Below are positions 1-10,288 of a stretch of DNA of 64,000 bases, in pieces. The stretch lies in assembly GCA_032358165.1 (NCBI GenBank), contig JAALGY010000053.1:2728001-2792000 (forward strand), in the 5' to 3' direction. This stretch comes from Diplosphaera chodatii. Taxonomy: Eukaryota > Chlorophyta > Trebouxiophyceae > Prasiolales > Stichococcaceae. The notes under the pieces are model-generated. The model was given only the letters and a program-made list of their open reading frames with translations. It was not told where the DNA came from and did no database searches. A program made the position numbers and the translations under genes. Within the stretch, counting starts at the first letter, position 1. Every line of letters begins with the position of its first letter.

Positions 1-584
1 GGAGTTACCGTCTATGCGCCAGTGAGACTGTAGATAGATAGCAGAGCTGTGCATGATCGACTTAATGTAGCGGCTACGTCTGTCACTCAAAGCATACGAA
101 TGCGCACACCATTTTGCCGGGTGGCCAGGGAAAGTGTCATCCTACTCCCACTGAGGGCTGCATTCCGACACAGGGCAGGACATGTGACCACCTGCACCTT
201 GAGCGCCTGTATATGCGCATCGCCAGAAACCTGAGGCACACCAACGTGCTTCTTCGCGACAAGTAGATCCATCAGCATTTGATGCGCGGCCATTGGGACC
301 GAAGATTGCCGTCACCTTGCAGTCGCATTGACATGACAGCATCCGACAGCGTTGTGGGATGATGCACGCTGTACTGCAGCTCGATGCCTTCTCGGTCAAG
401 GTCACACTGAGGCTTTTATAAAAGTCGAACCACTGCCGACTGGCTGCGTCGGCCTACACACAGTGGCTTACCGACTGCGCCACGGCGGCCGCTTGCAAGC
501 TGTCAGCTGCAGCAGAGCTGGGTGAAGTACGCGCTGCGAGCACGCTGCACTACCTTCGGGACAGAGGTGCTTGCGTGGTCCGCA
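1..584. other. Intergenic / 5' flank of the MPP6-like gene
   Basis: No convincing coding exon was seen on either strand. Open frames here are short, mutually overlapping and show no family resemblance. The right-hand part immediately precedes the ATG at 585 and should contain the promoter and 5' UTR of the MPP6-like gene. The left part could be the end of a gene outside the window. Confidence 0.5.
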
Positions 585-2082
585 ATGAGCAGCGTTCCGG
601 GCGCCAATGGCGCAGCGCCGGGGGCGGTGTCCAGCCCCGCTGCCGGCGGCAGCGCCGGAAAGCGGCGGGCCGGCAGCAAGCTGGGCCAGATGCGCTTCAT
701 GCAGCGCGCCGCGCAGAAGGCCGCCGCCACGGCCGCGCAGGCCCAGGTGCCGCAGCGACTTGTGCGCGTGGTGCATCAGTGCGCATGTGGGCTCATTGCT
801 TTCAACTGTCCGCACACCTTCACAACCAGCATGCATAGCGTAGAAGCGCTTCGGTGTTTGCGTCGCAGCCGCCAGCCGAGCAGGACCCAATGCGCTGGGA
901 GGCAGCTGCTGACGGCGCCGGCGGCGCAGGGGGCGGATGTGTAGTTATCATTGAGGACGCCCCGCTGCCGGGGGCGGCGTCGGGGCACATGAGCTTCGGC
1001 GGCTTCAGCCCCGCCCTGGAGTCGTTGCAGGTGTGATGCGGGGAGCATCAAGGCCTAAAGTCAGAAGTGCTCATCCCATGTCACCCAAAACTGCGCCACG
1101 CACCTGCGGCAACTTCTGTGCATGCAGCACCAAAGCGCCAGCCATCCTGGATTGTTCGGTGTTGAGTGCTGGCGCTCCGATGGCCCACACACAGGAGTTG
1201 TCGCAGAAGTTGTTGCAGCAGACGCTGCAGTTATGGCTGCTGCGACCTTGCCATATGCCTGCATCACAGGAGCTGACACAAGCTCAGACATCCAGCGGGG
1301 CATTTGCAAGCAACCTGCTGCGCAGATGGCCGTGTTCAGCTGTGGCCTGCACCGTATGTCTGCACATCAACGTGCACAGGTGTCAACATGCTGACACAGG
1401 CTGAGGCAGAGGCGGCACGCGCCGCGGCAGCAGCAAAGCGCGAGCCGCCGCCAGACAGCAATACCGGCGCCGTCATCTCAGACGAGGCCATGGCGGCGGC
1501 CCTGGCGCGCGCGCAGCAGCGGGCAGCGGAGGACGGCAGCGTGAAAGCCGCCTCCAGCTTCCAACGTCCGGCTGCAATGCCTGCAGTCCACTTTGGCGGA
1601 ACATCCGCTGGGAAGCCCACAGCGGCAGGCGTCAGCCCTGGAGTGCGGGCCGCAGACAGCGCCGCAGCAGCAGCCCCAGCAGGCGGTGCAGCAGGCACCG
1701 CCATCAAGCAGGAGGACGGTCAGCCGCACATCCAGCACGACGGCGATGGCATCCTCCGCTTTGACGCTGACGCAGAGCAGGCAAGCACATTGCGTTGCAG
1801 TGTGGCATGACGTGCAACTGGCAGGGTCGTGTCTTCAGCCATTCACTGTGTTGCAGATCGTCTTCATCTGAAGCATTTTCGTAATGCACCTGATGCTACG
1901 GGACTGATGCTCACTACCTTTGACGTCAGCTTCAGGACATTCAGCAGCAGGGGAGCAAGAAGCGGAAGAAGAAGAAGAAGCAGGGCCAGCAGTCGCAGCA
2001 GCAGGGGCAGCAGGAAGGAGATGTGGTGCCACTGCGGGCGCCCAAGCGCAAGAAGCATGAGCGTGGGCAGCAGACGCTGTAA
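585..2082 (+). CDS. MPP6: MPP6/MPHOSPH6-like nuclear RNA exosome cofactor (4 exons)
   Basis: Reads as four exons, 585-746, 869-1030, 1400-1780 and 1936-2082, all joined in phase 0, giving about 283 residues. The third intron needs a GC donor (CAG/GCAAGC). Exon 1 carries the family signature KLGQMRFMQRA. Exon 2 carries a Trp (DPMRWE) and the second conserved block GHMSFGGFSPALESL, which corresponds to the MSFxGFNPxxE box of M-phase phosphoprotein 6. The last exon is a Lys/Gln-rich basic tail (runs of KKKKK and PKRKKHERG) fitting RNA binding and nuclear import. MPP6 proteins bind RNA and help dock the helicase Mtr4 on the nuclear exosome during 5.8S rRNA maturation and nuclear RNA decay. The long Ala/Gln-rich third exon is larger than in animals and may be lineage-specific. 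The start is the first in-frame ATG before the conserved block. Confidence 0.85.
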
Positions 2083-2446
2083 TGGTGTGCGTGCTGTCAC
2101 TAGTGTATCTCGAAGCCTAGTAACCATGATGTTGTGCAGCGGCTGGCTGAGCCTCTTCACTGGTGCGGTTCGTGCTGAGGGTTGTGGCATGGCTTGGGAC
2201 GCACCGAGACTCTCTTTAACCTTACAGTTGTGTCCCGATGAAAGACATGACTTGACCAGGCTGAGTACAAGGGTGTCGATGCCAAGCAGCCTGTTACACT
2301 GTGCTCAATTTCTTGGCCGGCGCACGACTGCCCAATGTCACGCAGAAAACACAAGTCGGGTGCCCGGAGTCAGGGCCCGCGTCTCGCTTCATGGCCAGCA
2401 GTACGCACAGTGGTGTCAGACATGAAGTGTATGGGGGCAAATGCTG
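2083..2446. other. Convergent intergenic region
   Basis: This 364-base spacer separates the stop codons of the MPP6-like gene (+) and the methyltransferase gene (-). It should hold both 3' UTRs. No family-like coding sequence was seen. Confidence 0.6.
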
Positions 2447-4556
2447 TCAGCCGGGCCCCACATCCCGCTTGGTGGCTCGCAGCACCCGGTACTCCCCGTC
2501 CCGGTACTCCTCATGCAGCTGGCCCAGCGGCACGCGCTCCACCGCAAAGCCCGCCCCGCCCAGCATGTCCTCAAACCGCTCCTCTCTGCGGCCTGCGGGC
2601 AGGCACCAAGCAGCTCGCTGCGCTGGATGTATCCTTCTGCATCCTCAGGGTCGAAGTCCCTGCCAGCCCTGCCTGATCCAGCTGCTGGGTGCAGGCTGCA
2701 GGTGTTGACAGAGACAGCAACGTGTGCCGCTGCAAACAGGAGCGGCATGCCTGAGCTGGCCCGGCCGCTGCATGTCTGCTCTGACTGCCGACCACTCGAT
2801 GACGCAACTGACACAGGCGCATGCTCTTGCAGATGCTTTTCAAAGATCACAGTGTACCTCGCAGCCTCGACGCCAGGTAGATGAGCGTGTGGGGCGCCGC
2901 CAGCGCCTGCGACGTCAACAAACATTTGCATTCAGCCACGCTATCGACACATTGCTGCCACGATCACGTGTGTCGTCCCGGCTACGAAAGTAACTACATG
3001 CTGGCGCAACCAGCATGCACAGCTTGAAGCCTGCTGTGGGTTGTTCTCTCAGGCGCACAACCCAACCTGCAGCGTGGCCAGCAGCGCCGGGTAGTGCTGC
3101 TCCTCGTAGATGATGTCGGCGCCGGTGATGACGTCGGGCGGGCGGCCCTGGGGCGAAAGCGCGGCGGCGCCCTCCCCCCACGCATAGTCGACCACCTGCC
3201 GACGGCGACACAGAGCACAAACGTCATCCAACAGAGCTTGGAATTCAGACAGAGCACTCGGTGCCACCAGCTGGCAGCTTTATGGCAGCGTGGCTGCACA
3301 TGGGGTCACTTCCGTACAGGCGTGCCTGACGTCCGTTGCACACCGTGTGATGTGTGACTGGTGGTCACCGTACAGACACTGCTCGGCAGCCCAAAGTGAC
3401 ACATCCACAGACTGCAAGAATGACAAAAGAAGTGGGTTAATCAAATCCTACCTGGCAGCGGTGCAGTGGGCCGCCGCAGTTGGCGCCCACGTTCTCGCGC
3501 GTCAGCGGCGTCACGTGCGGCAGGTCGGTCGCCACGACGTCCGCCGCGGCACGCGCCAGAGCGATGGCAACCACGCCTGCATCCGCCGAATGGTGGACGA
3601 CTCAACACGAATCCCGGCTGCTCAGGGGTTGGCTGGTCTGGATGTGTCAGCGGCTGGAGGAGGGAGGATCAGCAGCAGCATTCCCAATGGGACAGCAGGC
3701 AGGACAGAGGCGCGCACCGTGGCACGCTGCCAGAGACCGCAGACTGCGACACAGAAGGCGTGCAGTCGACTTGACGCAACATGACATGCAGGAACCAAAC
3801 CCCGCAGTACTCTACTGCATGTGCCATGGGAACTGGCCGCGCCTGTGCCGGTGCCCAGGTCCACCACCCGCACGTCGCCCCAGGCGCCGAAGGGCGGGGC
3901 GCGCGCCAGCAGCTCCGCCAGCAGGAACGCGGACTGCCACACCACCAGCCCCACGTGGCTCAGGTCCTCCTTCTGACCCTCTGCTGCCGGAGGCTCCTGG
4001 CCGGCGGCCTGTGCATGATAGCACTGAGTACAAAAGGGTTTCACATATTGTGGCAGCCCGTGCACACCAGATGGAAGAGCAGGCATGCCAGGAGCGCGCA
4101 CAGTCGATTACGGCAGAGGGTGCTGCTCAATTTGTAGTGGCAGCCGTGCAGACGTCAAGCTGCAGATGCCGTGGATTCCAAGATATCCTGAGTGAGCTTA
4201 GGTATATTAGCGGGGTAGGTTTTGCACCTGCAGCACGGAGCGCAGCGCCTGGTCCCGCATCGCCCGCGCCGCCGCGGGCCGCTGCCGGATGGTGATCGCG
4301 TCGCCGCCGATCTGCAGCCGGGAGTGGCAGCCGCTGAGCGTGCAACTGCCTGCTGAGCTGACATTGCCCTGGCACCAGAAGGCAGGCGCAGTCGCGCACA
4401 TGGCCGCCATGCCTGGCACCGCACAGCCGCAGGGCATGCTTGCGTGCTGGTGCAGGCTGCAGCGCATGCATCCGTCAGGTGCCCCACCACGAACAGGCGT
4501 TCCTCCGCCCCCTGGTCCGCCGCGGCGCCCGACACCCGGAAGGGCACGAGAGCCAT
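2447..4556 (-). CDS. METTL21-type (methyltransferase-16 family) protein-lysine methyltransferase
   Basis: Seven exons read right to left: about 4485-4556, 4228-4350, 3843-3978, 3452-3576, 3067-3195, 2858-2906 and 2447-2592. Phases agree at every junction from exon 2 onward; the first intron boundary is not fixed. Start is the ATG at 4554-4556, stop TGA at 2447-2449, about 230 residues. SAM-binding motif I is VVDLGTGTGVVAIALA, assembled across a GC-donor intron (ACAG/GCGCGG). It is followed by the acidic loop DVVATDLPHV and the post-I block ADIIYEEQHYPALLATL, typical of METTL21/EEF-KMT enzymes that methylate lysines in chaperones or translation factors. The leading VGLVVWQSAFLLAELL helix is also a family hallmark. 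No transit or signal peptide is evident, so a cytosolic or nuclear enzyme is expected. The substrate cannot be told from sequence. Confidence 0.82.
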
Positions 4557-4855
4557 GATGCCGCAGCCTGCAGTACGATCCGTCCGAGGGTCGTTCAGCT
4601 GGGTGTGAAGCTCGGCGCCGACCTTCAAAATGTGGACTTCTTACACACGTGTGCCGACATGGCATTCGGTGGTGCCGGGCACTGACAGCCGAGGCGCTTG
4701 CCTGCAGCTGGAGCTGTGCAGCCTCCGGGCTAGAGCGGCGGCATGCTGAGGGTGCCGCACAGCACGGCTGCCTGACAGTGGCTGCGCTGCGGCTCTGGGT
4801 TGTACAACAGTGTCCCGTCCTGCGCTCTGTCCTCAGCGCATGCCTCACAGCGCCG

Positions 4856-5304
4856 TCACACGAGCTCGTCGCCTGGCCGGGGCTGCGCTGTTGTCAGGCG
4901 CCGCCAGGTGGCCCACTGCTCCGCTGCCGATGCCACCAGGAGGGCTGCCGCGCCGCCCGCTGCGTCCGCTGCCAGATCCCGATTTGACCAGACTCCCGGC
5001 CACCACTGGCAGAAACGAGACGAGTCATGTGCCCCCAGTCAAATTCTGATGTCTGGGTCATTGCTTCACTTAAAACGCCTCTAGAATGCTTGCATTCATC
5101 GTGCAATGCTGCCCACCTCCAATGCGTCGCCCGCTTCTTTCAGCAGGCCGGCGGCTGCGGCAGCGGCTGCGGCGGTCAGGAAGCGCTGGCGGTGCAATCG
5201 ACGACCGCGTGCTGTCAGTGCGTACGCCGCGAGCGCGACGACCGCGCAGAAGGCAAAGTGCTGCGCTTTGTCGGGCGCGAGCCAGGCGTCGGGAGCTGCG
5301 ACGC
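4856..5304 (-). CDS. YfiM/DUF2279-like small protein, 3' exons only (5' end not found)
   Basis: Two exons on the minus strand join in phase: 5117 up to about 5295 or 5304, then 4856-5005, stop TGA at 4856-4858. The first reads DAWLAPDKAQHFAFCAVV, an Ala-rich hydrophobic stretch, then GLLKEAGDALE. The second continues with WWPGVWSNRDLAADAAGG and a hydrophobic tail. The order DKxxHF, G-x-KE-xxD, then (W)xDLxADxxG is the pattern I associate with the bacterial DUF2279 (YfiM) lipoprotein family. Two hydrophobic segments suggest a membrane or organelle-lumen protein. No in-frame ATG precedes the upper exon before a stop, so a further 5' exon must lie in 5310-6400, but I could not identify it. The gene sits about 300 bases upstream of the methyltransferase on the same strand. 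Family assignment is by motif only. Confidence 0.5.
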
Positions 5305-5313
5305 CTGCCAGTC

Positions 5314-5338
5314 TGCCGAGGCACTCACTGCCTCGGCA
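5314..5338. repeat. Perfect hairpin, 10-bp stem, 5-nt loop
   Basis: TGCCGAGGCA and its exact reverse complement TGCCTCGGCA flank the loop CTCAC. It lies 10-20 bases upstream (in transcription direction) of the acceptor of the YfiM-like exon, so it would sit in the 3' end of an intron or in the 5' leader. Function unknown. Confidence 0.6.
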
Positions 5339-6003
5339 ACAGCAGCGCCCGTCTCAGTTTACAACGTCATGTACTTGCAGCGTGCTGATAGGCTGCTGAG
5401 CTAGTGCAGCAGGCTGTGTGCAGAAGCAATGCCGCTGGACCGGCGCAGGGATTGAAATGCAGCGCAGGCGCACAGGACACTGAGCACCAAAGCACGTGCG
5501 GCTGCCAAACCCACAACTGCGCTGTTATTTGGACCACAGCAAACAGCTCAGGCTCATACAGAAATGCACAAGAGTACACATGTTGTTGTCAAAGGCATGC
5601 ATCTGGAAGCACAGGATGTCGGCAGATCAGAAATATCGGCGGCCCATCCGAGTTGGTGCAGTGCAGCTTGCACGGCGGAATGGTGCACACAGAAGCGCGC
5701 TGCTGACGTTGCAGGGAGCTGCTTTCACCGGTCAGAACACTACTGACGTGCGGCCCTGCCTGCCAAGGCAGAGTGACACAAAAGCAGTGGTGTGTTTTGG
5801 GTGGGGCCGGCTGCCTTGCGGAAGCAAACCTGCCCCTGCAACTGAAGGTGCACGCTCTGTAGACGTGTACAAGCTTTGATAGTTTTGAGGCTGCAGCTGT
5901 GTGTACGTCGCAACTCTGGGGTGCCACACGCTTGCACAGGATAGGGCCTGCTGACTGAGGCACACACAGCACCAGGTTGCTCATCGATTCTGGCAGCATG
6001 CTT

Positions 6004-6025
6004 GCATGTTGGCAAGCCAACATGC
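6004..6025. repeat. Perfect palindromic hairpin, 10-bp arms
   Basis: GCATGTTGGC and its exact complement GCCAACATGC are separated by AA. It lies in the divergent intergenic region about 450 bases upstream of the membrane-protein ATG. It could be a dyad binding site or a chance palindrome. Confidence 0.55.
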
Positions 6026-6471
6026 CTGCTGCCTGGACGGATGCACAACGACTTGTTATCTGCAAAGCATGAGCTTCGGCGCATGTGGTGTTGTGCGGTG
6101 CTACTGCCTGCAGCACGCTGCTGATGACGCGTGTCACCTGCTGTCAGTCTCAGGCGTCGTCATGCTGCTGCACTCCAGGCCCATCAGCCAAGTCCGCTGA
6201 GGAAGCACGCGCTGCAAACGCCCAGAGCAACCAGGAGTACCTGGCTTCTGGATTCGAAACATCCTCAGAAACTGCGCGGCAGGTGCGATGTGTGCTACCG
6301 CCTGCTGAGGAACTTGTGACAATCGGCAGCGTCGCAATGAACCCCGCAACTGCGTGTGTGCATTGCAAGGTAGGCTGCCATCGCAAAGCACCATGTCTGC
6401 TTGTCAGCATGCAGAGCTGCAATCACAGCTCACCGCAGCACGCATGCCGGTTGCAGGTGTTGTGAGCAGCC

Positions 6472-9147
6472 ATGGCGAAGCTGACGTGGAGACTGTCGCT
6501 GCTGACCGGGCTGACGCTGCTGTTCTGCGGCTACTGCATCCTGCTCGGCGCTCTGGCAGGTCTGAGCTGGCGCTCCTGTCTGCTTGCAGTTTCCGCGATG
6601 AACCATGCAGCTGGCCTGTCCAGCAATAAGGTCACTCTGCAAGCAACCTCCAGCCGGTGATGTGTGCCGTATGAAGCATCACACTTGCTCCACAGCATTG
6701 CCGCATGCATGCCATGCAGGCCTGACCGACGCTTGCTATGACATCCCCACCGATCTGCCGGAGAATGCGGGGCATTACGTGACCTTCCTGCAGTGGTGCG
6801 CTCGCCTGTGCCCCTTGTGCCCAGGTTGTAGATGAGGTTGCCCACTATGATAGGGTCACACACACAGTTGTAGAGTCACGATGTTGCATGCCTAGCGCCC
6901 TTGATGTGACGAATGTATCAGCTGCGATGCCAGCATTGCAGCTGCCTCGTACCATTCAGGGTGCTAGGCACACACACACTATGATGCAGGCTCGCACGCA
7001 TGCATGTGCTTGCCTGATCCCTGCGGTGCAATGCTGACGGCCTTCACGACCAAAACCCCTGCTTATTGTACATGCCATGTCAAAGCAATGCCAGGCAGCT
7101 CACCTGCGACTGGTGCCTTGGCCCCTGAATACTGTGTAGTATGTGATGCAGGCTGCGGGTGCACGAGGAGTCAAACATTAACCCCAACTCCGACTGCGGC
7201 TTCATCTACGGCTACTACTGGTGGATCTTCTGCCTCAACTTCCTCGCCTGGTGCGGTGCGCGCTTTCAATCCCTTGCCTGTTGTGCCTCCCAGCTCTTGT
7301 GGAGCAGCTGCTGGCCGCGCGCTGCAGCTGCTGCACCTCGTTGACACACAAGCTGCACGCACTCTGCTGCTGGCTGCCGACCAGGTTGTGCCGTCAGTTG
7401 TGCTGCGCTTGCAGCACGACTGACGAAAGCATTGCGATCTCGGCAGCCAGCATATGCTTGCGTGATCTTACACCTGCGCATGTCACACGCAGGCATGCAT
7501 GCATGGTCAATGGCAGGCAGTGTAGACATTACAGTATGACCAAGCGAATGGACGCTGCAGGCCATGCCGTGCAGCATCGCATCATTGTCTGACGACCCAC
7601 CCTTGCTCATATTTTGAGCGTCAGTCCGAGCGACCACCGTGGGAACCTGCGAGCAGCCTTAGAGGCCTGACGCCGTACCAATGTCCTGCAGCGGCGGCGT
7701 TCGAGCTGTTCCGGCCCCGCTACTTCCGCGGCGGCGCCATCGGCTTCATGGCAATCACGGCAATGGCCGACCAAGAGTACGCCCACGACTTCCTGACGCT
7801 GTCCCGCAAGGTACTATTGTCTGGTGAAACTAGCACAGCACCTGCACGATATCATGGAACTGTAATGGCTTCCACGGTCACGGCCAGGCTGGCATATCGA
7901 TGCCCAGGTCTCACTGACGCTGCAAGGCAAAGCACTACAACCTCTTAAATGACACCAGCGTGGCAAGCGCAGGTCACATGCTTGCCCGCCCTGGGCTCGC
8001 CCTCCCAGCCCCCATTTCTCAGCATGAACCAGCTCTAAAACGCTTGTGCATTCTTATATACCTGCACAACAACCGGAGTTGCTGACACATCAATGCGTTC
8101 TGCCCCGCAGCTGTCGGCAAACCACTTCCACTACGGGGCCGTCCCCTCGGCGCGCACCGCCGTCGCGGGCTGGATCATCTCCGCCTTCTCCGCCTACTGG
8201 CTGCTCATCACGCTGGGCATGGACCGGGCAGTGGACCCCGAGCACGGCGCCGGCGCCGGCGACACGGTGCGGGACTCTCTTCAGCGACGCGCCGATGTCG
8301 TTTCGTCAGCGGGCAGGCCCTGCTTGACTGTGACAGCTGCGGCGCCAGTGCATAGGCTGGTTGCTTTCCGGCATGTCGGAAACGGCACGCTGCTGCTGCT
8401 GCTGATGTGCGCAAGGCTGATGCACGCTTCTTGAGCTGTCACACAGCTGGCCATACTGGCAACTTGCTGGACACCTGTGGCTTTGACACTGGGTGCAGCT
8501 GAAGCAGCCACCCGACATGTCGGTACATGTATGCAGTGGATCCAGCAACAGTCTCGTTATGCGCATCTCTGGCAGAGGAATTGTCAGCAAGCTGAGCTCC
8601 TTGGTCCTATACACGCCAGCAGCAGCGCACGCTGCAGGCGTGGTAAGCCCGGAGCACTGTTTGCTGGCTGCTGCATGTGCACTCACATGTGTTCGTGGCT
8701 GTTGCCGTGTCCATGGCATGCATGCGGGGTCACTGCAAGCTGCACTGCCGGTGCAGACCAGCCCTGTGGATCAATTTTGAGGCAATGACATACAGCTGGC
8801 ATGGCAGTGGAGCCAGGCGCTCACATCATCATCAGCGTGGCATGCGACGGCTGGCAGACTCCCACAGAATGGCAGCATGAGACCCATGGCACACCAGGCG
8901 GTGCAAAACCAGGCCAGCTACATCAGTGCGCCACTGAGAGGCACACACTGTAGAACCTCGTGGTCTTGCTGGTGTTTCTCAGGTGGGCGCTGCGTCCACG
9001 GTGCCGGGCGAGGGCGGCAAGGGGGAGAAGCGCGGCCGCAAGGGGGCCAGGACCACCCCCATCGGCACCGACACCGCCGGCGGCGGCGACGGCGGCGGTG
9101 TTGGCACCGCCCGGGTGGAGACCACCGTCCAGACCGCCACGGTCTGA
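6472..9147 (+). CDS. Unrecognised four-span membrane protein (6 exons)
   Basis: Six exons, 6472-6559, 6720-6795, 7152-7255, 7692-7810, 8111-8266 and 8983-9147, join with consistent phases into about 236 residues. Start is the ATG at 6472. Four hydrophobic segments are visible: near residues 8-30 (LLTGLTLLFCGYCILLGALAG); about 72-95 (GYYWWIFCLNFLAWC); about 100-125 (GGAIGFMAITAM); and about 145-165 (AGWIISAFSAYWLLITLGMD). The first loop is acidic (DIPTDLPENAG) and followed by HEESNINPNSDCGF. The C-terminus is a Gly/Lys/Thr-rich soluble tail. The topology resembles MARVEL or tetraspan proteins, but no diagnostic motif was found and I do not assign a family. Splice sites are all GT-AG. Likely a membrane protein of the secretory system or an organelle. 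Confidence 0.7.
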
Positions 9148-10288
9148 GGCGCCAACAAAGCGGGAGGGCTGTTGCAGCTGGAAGCGGCAGCAGCGGTGGC
9201 AGCGGCGGCAGCGGCACGGCTGTAGCGCTCCAGCCTGGCTGGGTGGGCAGGCCTGTACAGTAGTTTTCATGAGAATGTGGAGGTATGGGGTCGCCGCCAG
9301 CTGCCATGGCTAGCCACGTCAGGCTACAAGGCGGCGGCGGCGGCGGCCACTGCCTCATCGTCGCTGGCCACCTTGCAGTCTGGCATGGGTCTGGCACAAG
9401 ATGAGTTCATGGCTGTCAGAGGGTAGCGTTCGCAATGCAGCAGCACAGATAGGTAATGTGTGCTGTAGCCCAGCACCCCCTTTGTTTGTTGCAGTGAACA
9501 GTAGTATGCTGAAGTGATGTCATGCTCAGCCAGCTACCCGCACAGCAAGTGTTGAGGCATTGAGCAACCACATGCCATGCATGTATGTCGGATTGCAACT
9601 CGTTGCCTGTGTGCAAAGGATGGCAGAGCATTACGTGTTTGGCTGGTCTGATTTGCTGATACCAGACGCATGAACAGGTGCTGTGCTTTTCTGCTGTGTG
9701 CGTGGGGTTGCAGCGGGCCTGCATTCGGTGCAGTGAGTGCAGGCATTGCCACCGACTGTCCAGGGTTTGTTCCAAGCTACAATGTATGTTAGCATTGCGA
9801 GCTCTCAAGTCGGTTGCCAGACATGTTTCGCAGTATGTGCATGCGCCTCGTGGTAAGGTTGGCAGGCGCTTGGAATGAAACAGCATGATCATCTGACACC
9901 TGGTGTCGGACGACGTCCCTGATACCGGAGCCAGCACCAGAAGACACGAGCAGAGCTTGCAGTTTGCCTCGCACACCGCAGGTGGCATGCAACCCTCACA
10001 CCACAGGACTCAGGCACACAGTCAATCACAGCATCCTGCAACACACCTGCAGTGAAGTTATGCAACGCAGCAGTGGAAGGATATCAATGCAAGCTGCAGT
10101 GAAGGTTCTCAGGTTGTTTGCTACATACGCACATTATGAGCTCGTTGCCTGCGCCTACAGAGAATCTTGATGTGTTGCTGGTGATCTTCCAGCTCGCGAG
10201 CTGCGATCCGAGCTCTTGGCAGCTGCCCTGCCGATCACTACAGGGCCGCCAGCGGCCGTCCCGAAGTAAAGACTGGCTGCCGCTCGGT
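9148..10288. other. Convergent intergenic region
   Basis: This 1.1-kb stretch separates the ends of the membrane-protein gene (+) and the epimerase gene (-). It is less GC-rich than the exons. The longest minus-strand frame (about 190 codons near 9416-9988) is Cys/His-rich with no recognisable pattern, and I consider it non-coding. Both 3' UTRs should be here. Confidence 0.55.

Larger units (their letters stand above)
5305..6471. other. Divergent intergenic region / unplaced 5' exon
   Basis: Lies between the minus-strand YfiM-like exons and the plus-strand membrane protein. It must contain the missing first exon of the former and both promoters. Open frames here have no recognisable character. 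It includes two perfect hairpins, at 5314-5338 and 6004-6025. Confidence 0.5.

Noticed and set aside
9416..9988. 190-codon minus-strand frame between two convergent genes
   Set aside because: Cys/His-rich with no motif, composition like other intergenic DNA, and located in expected 3' UTRs.
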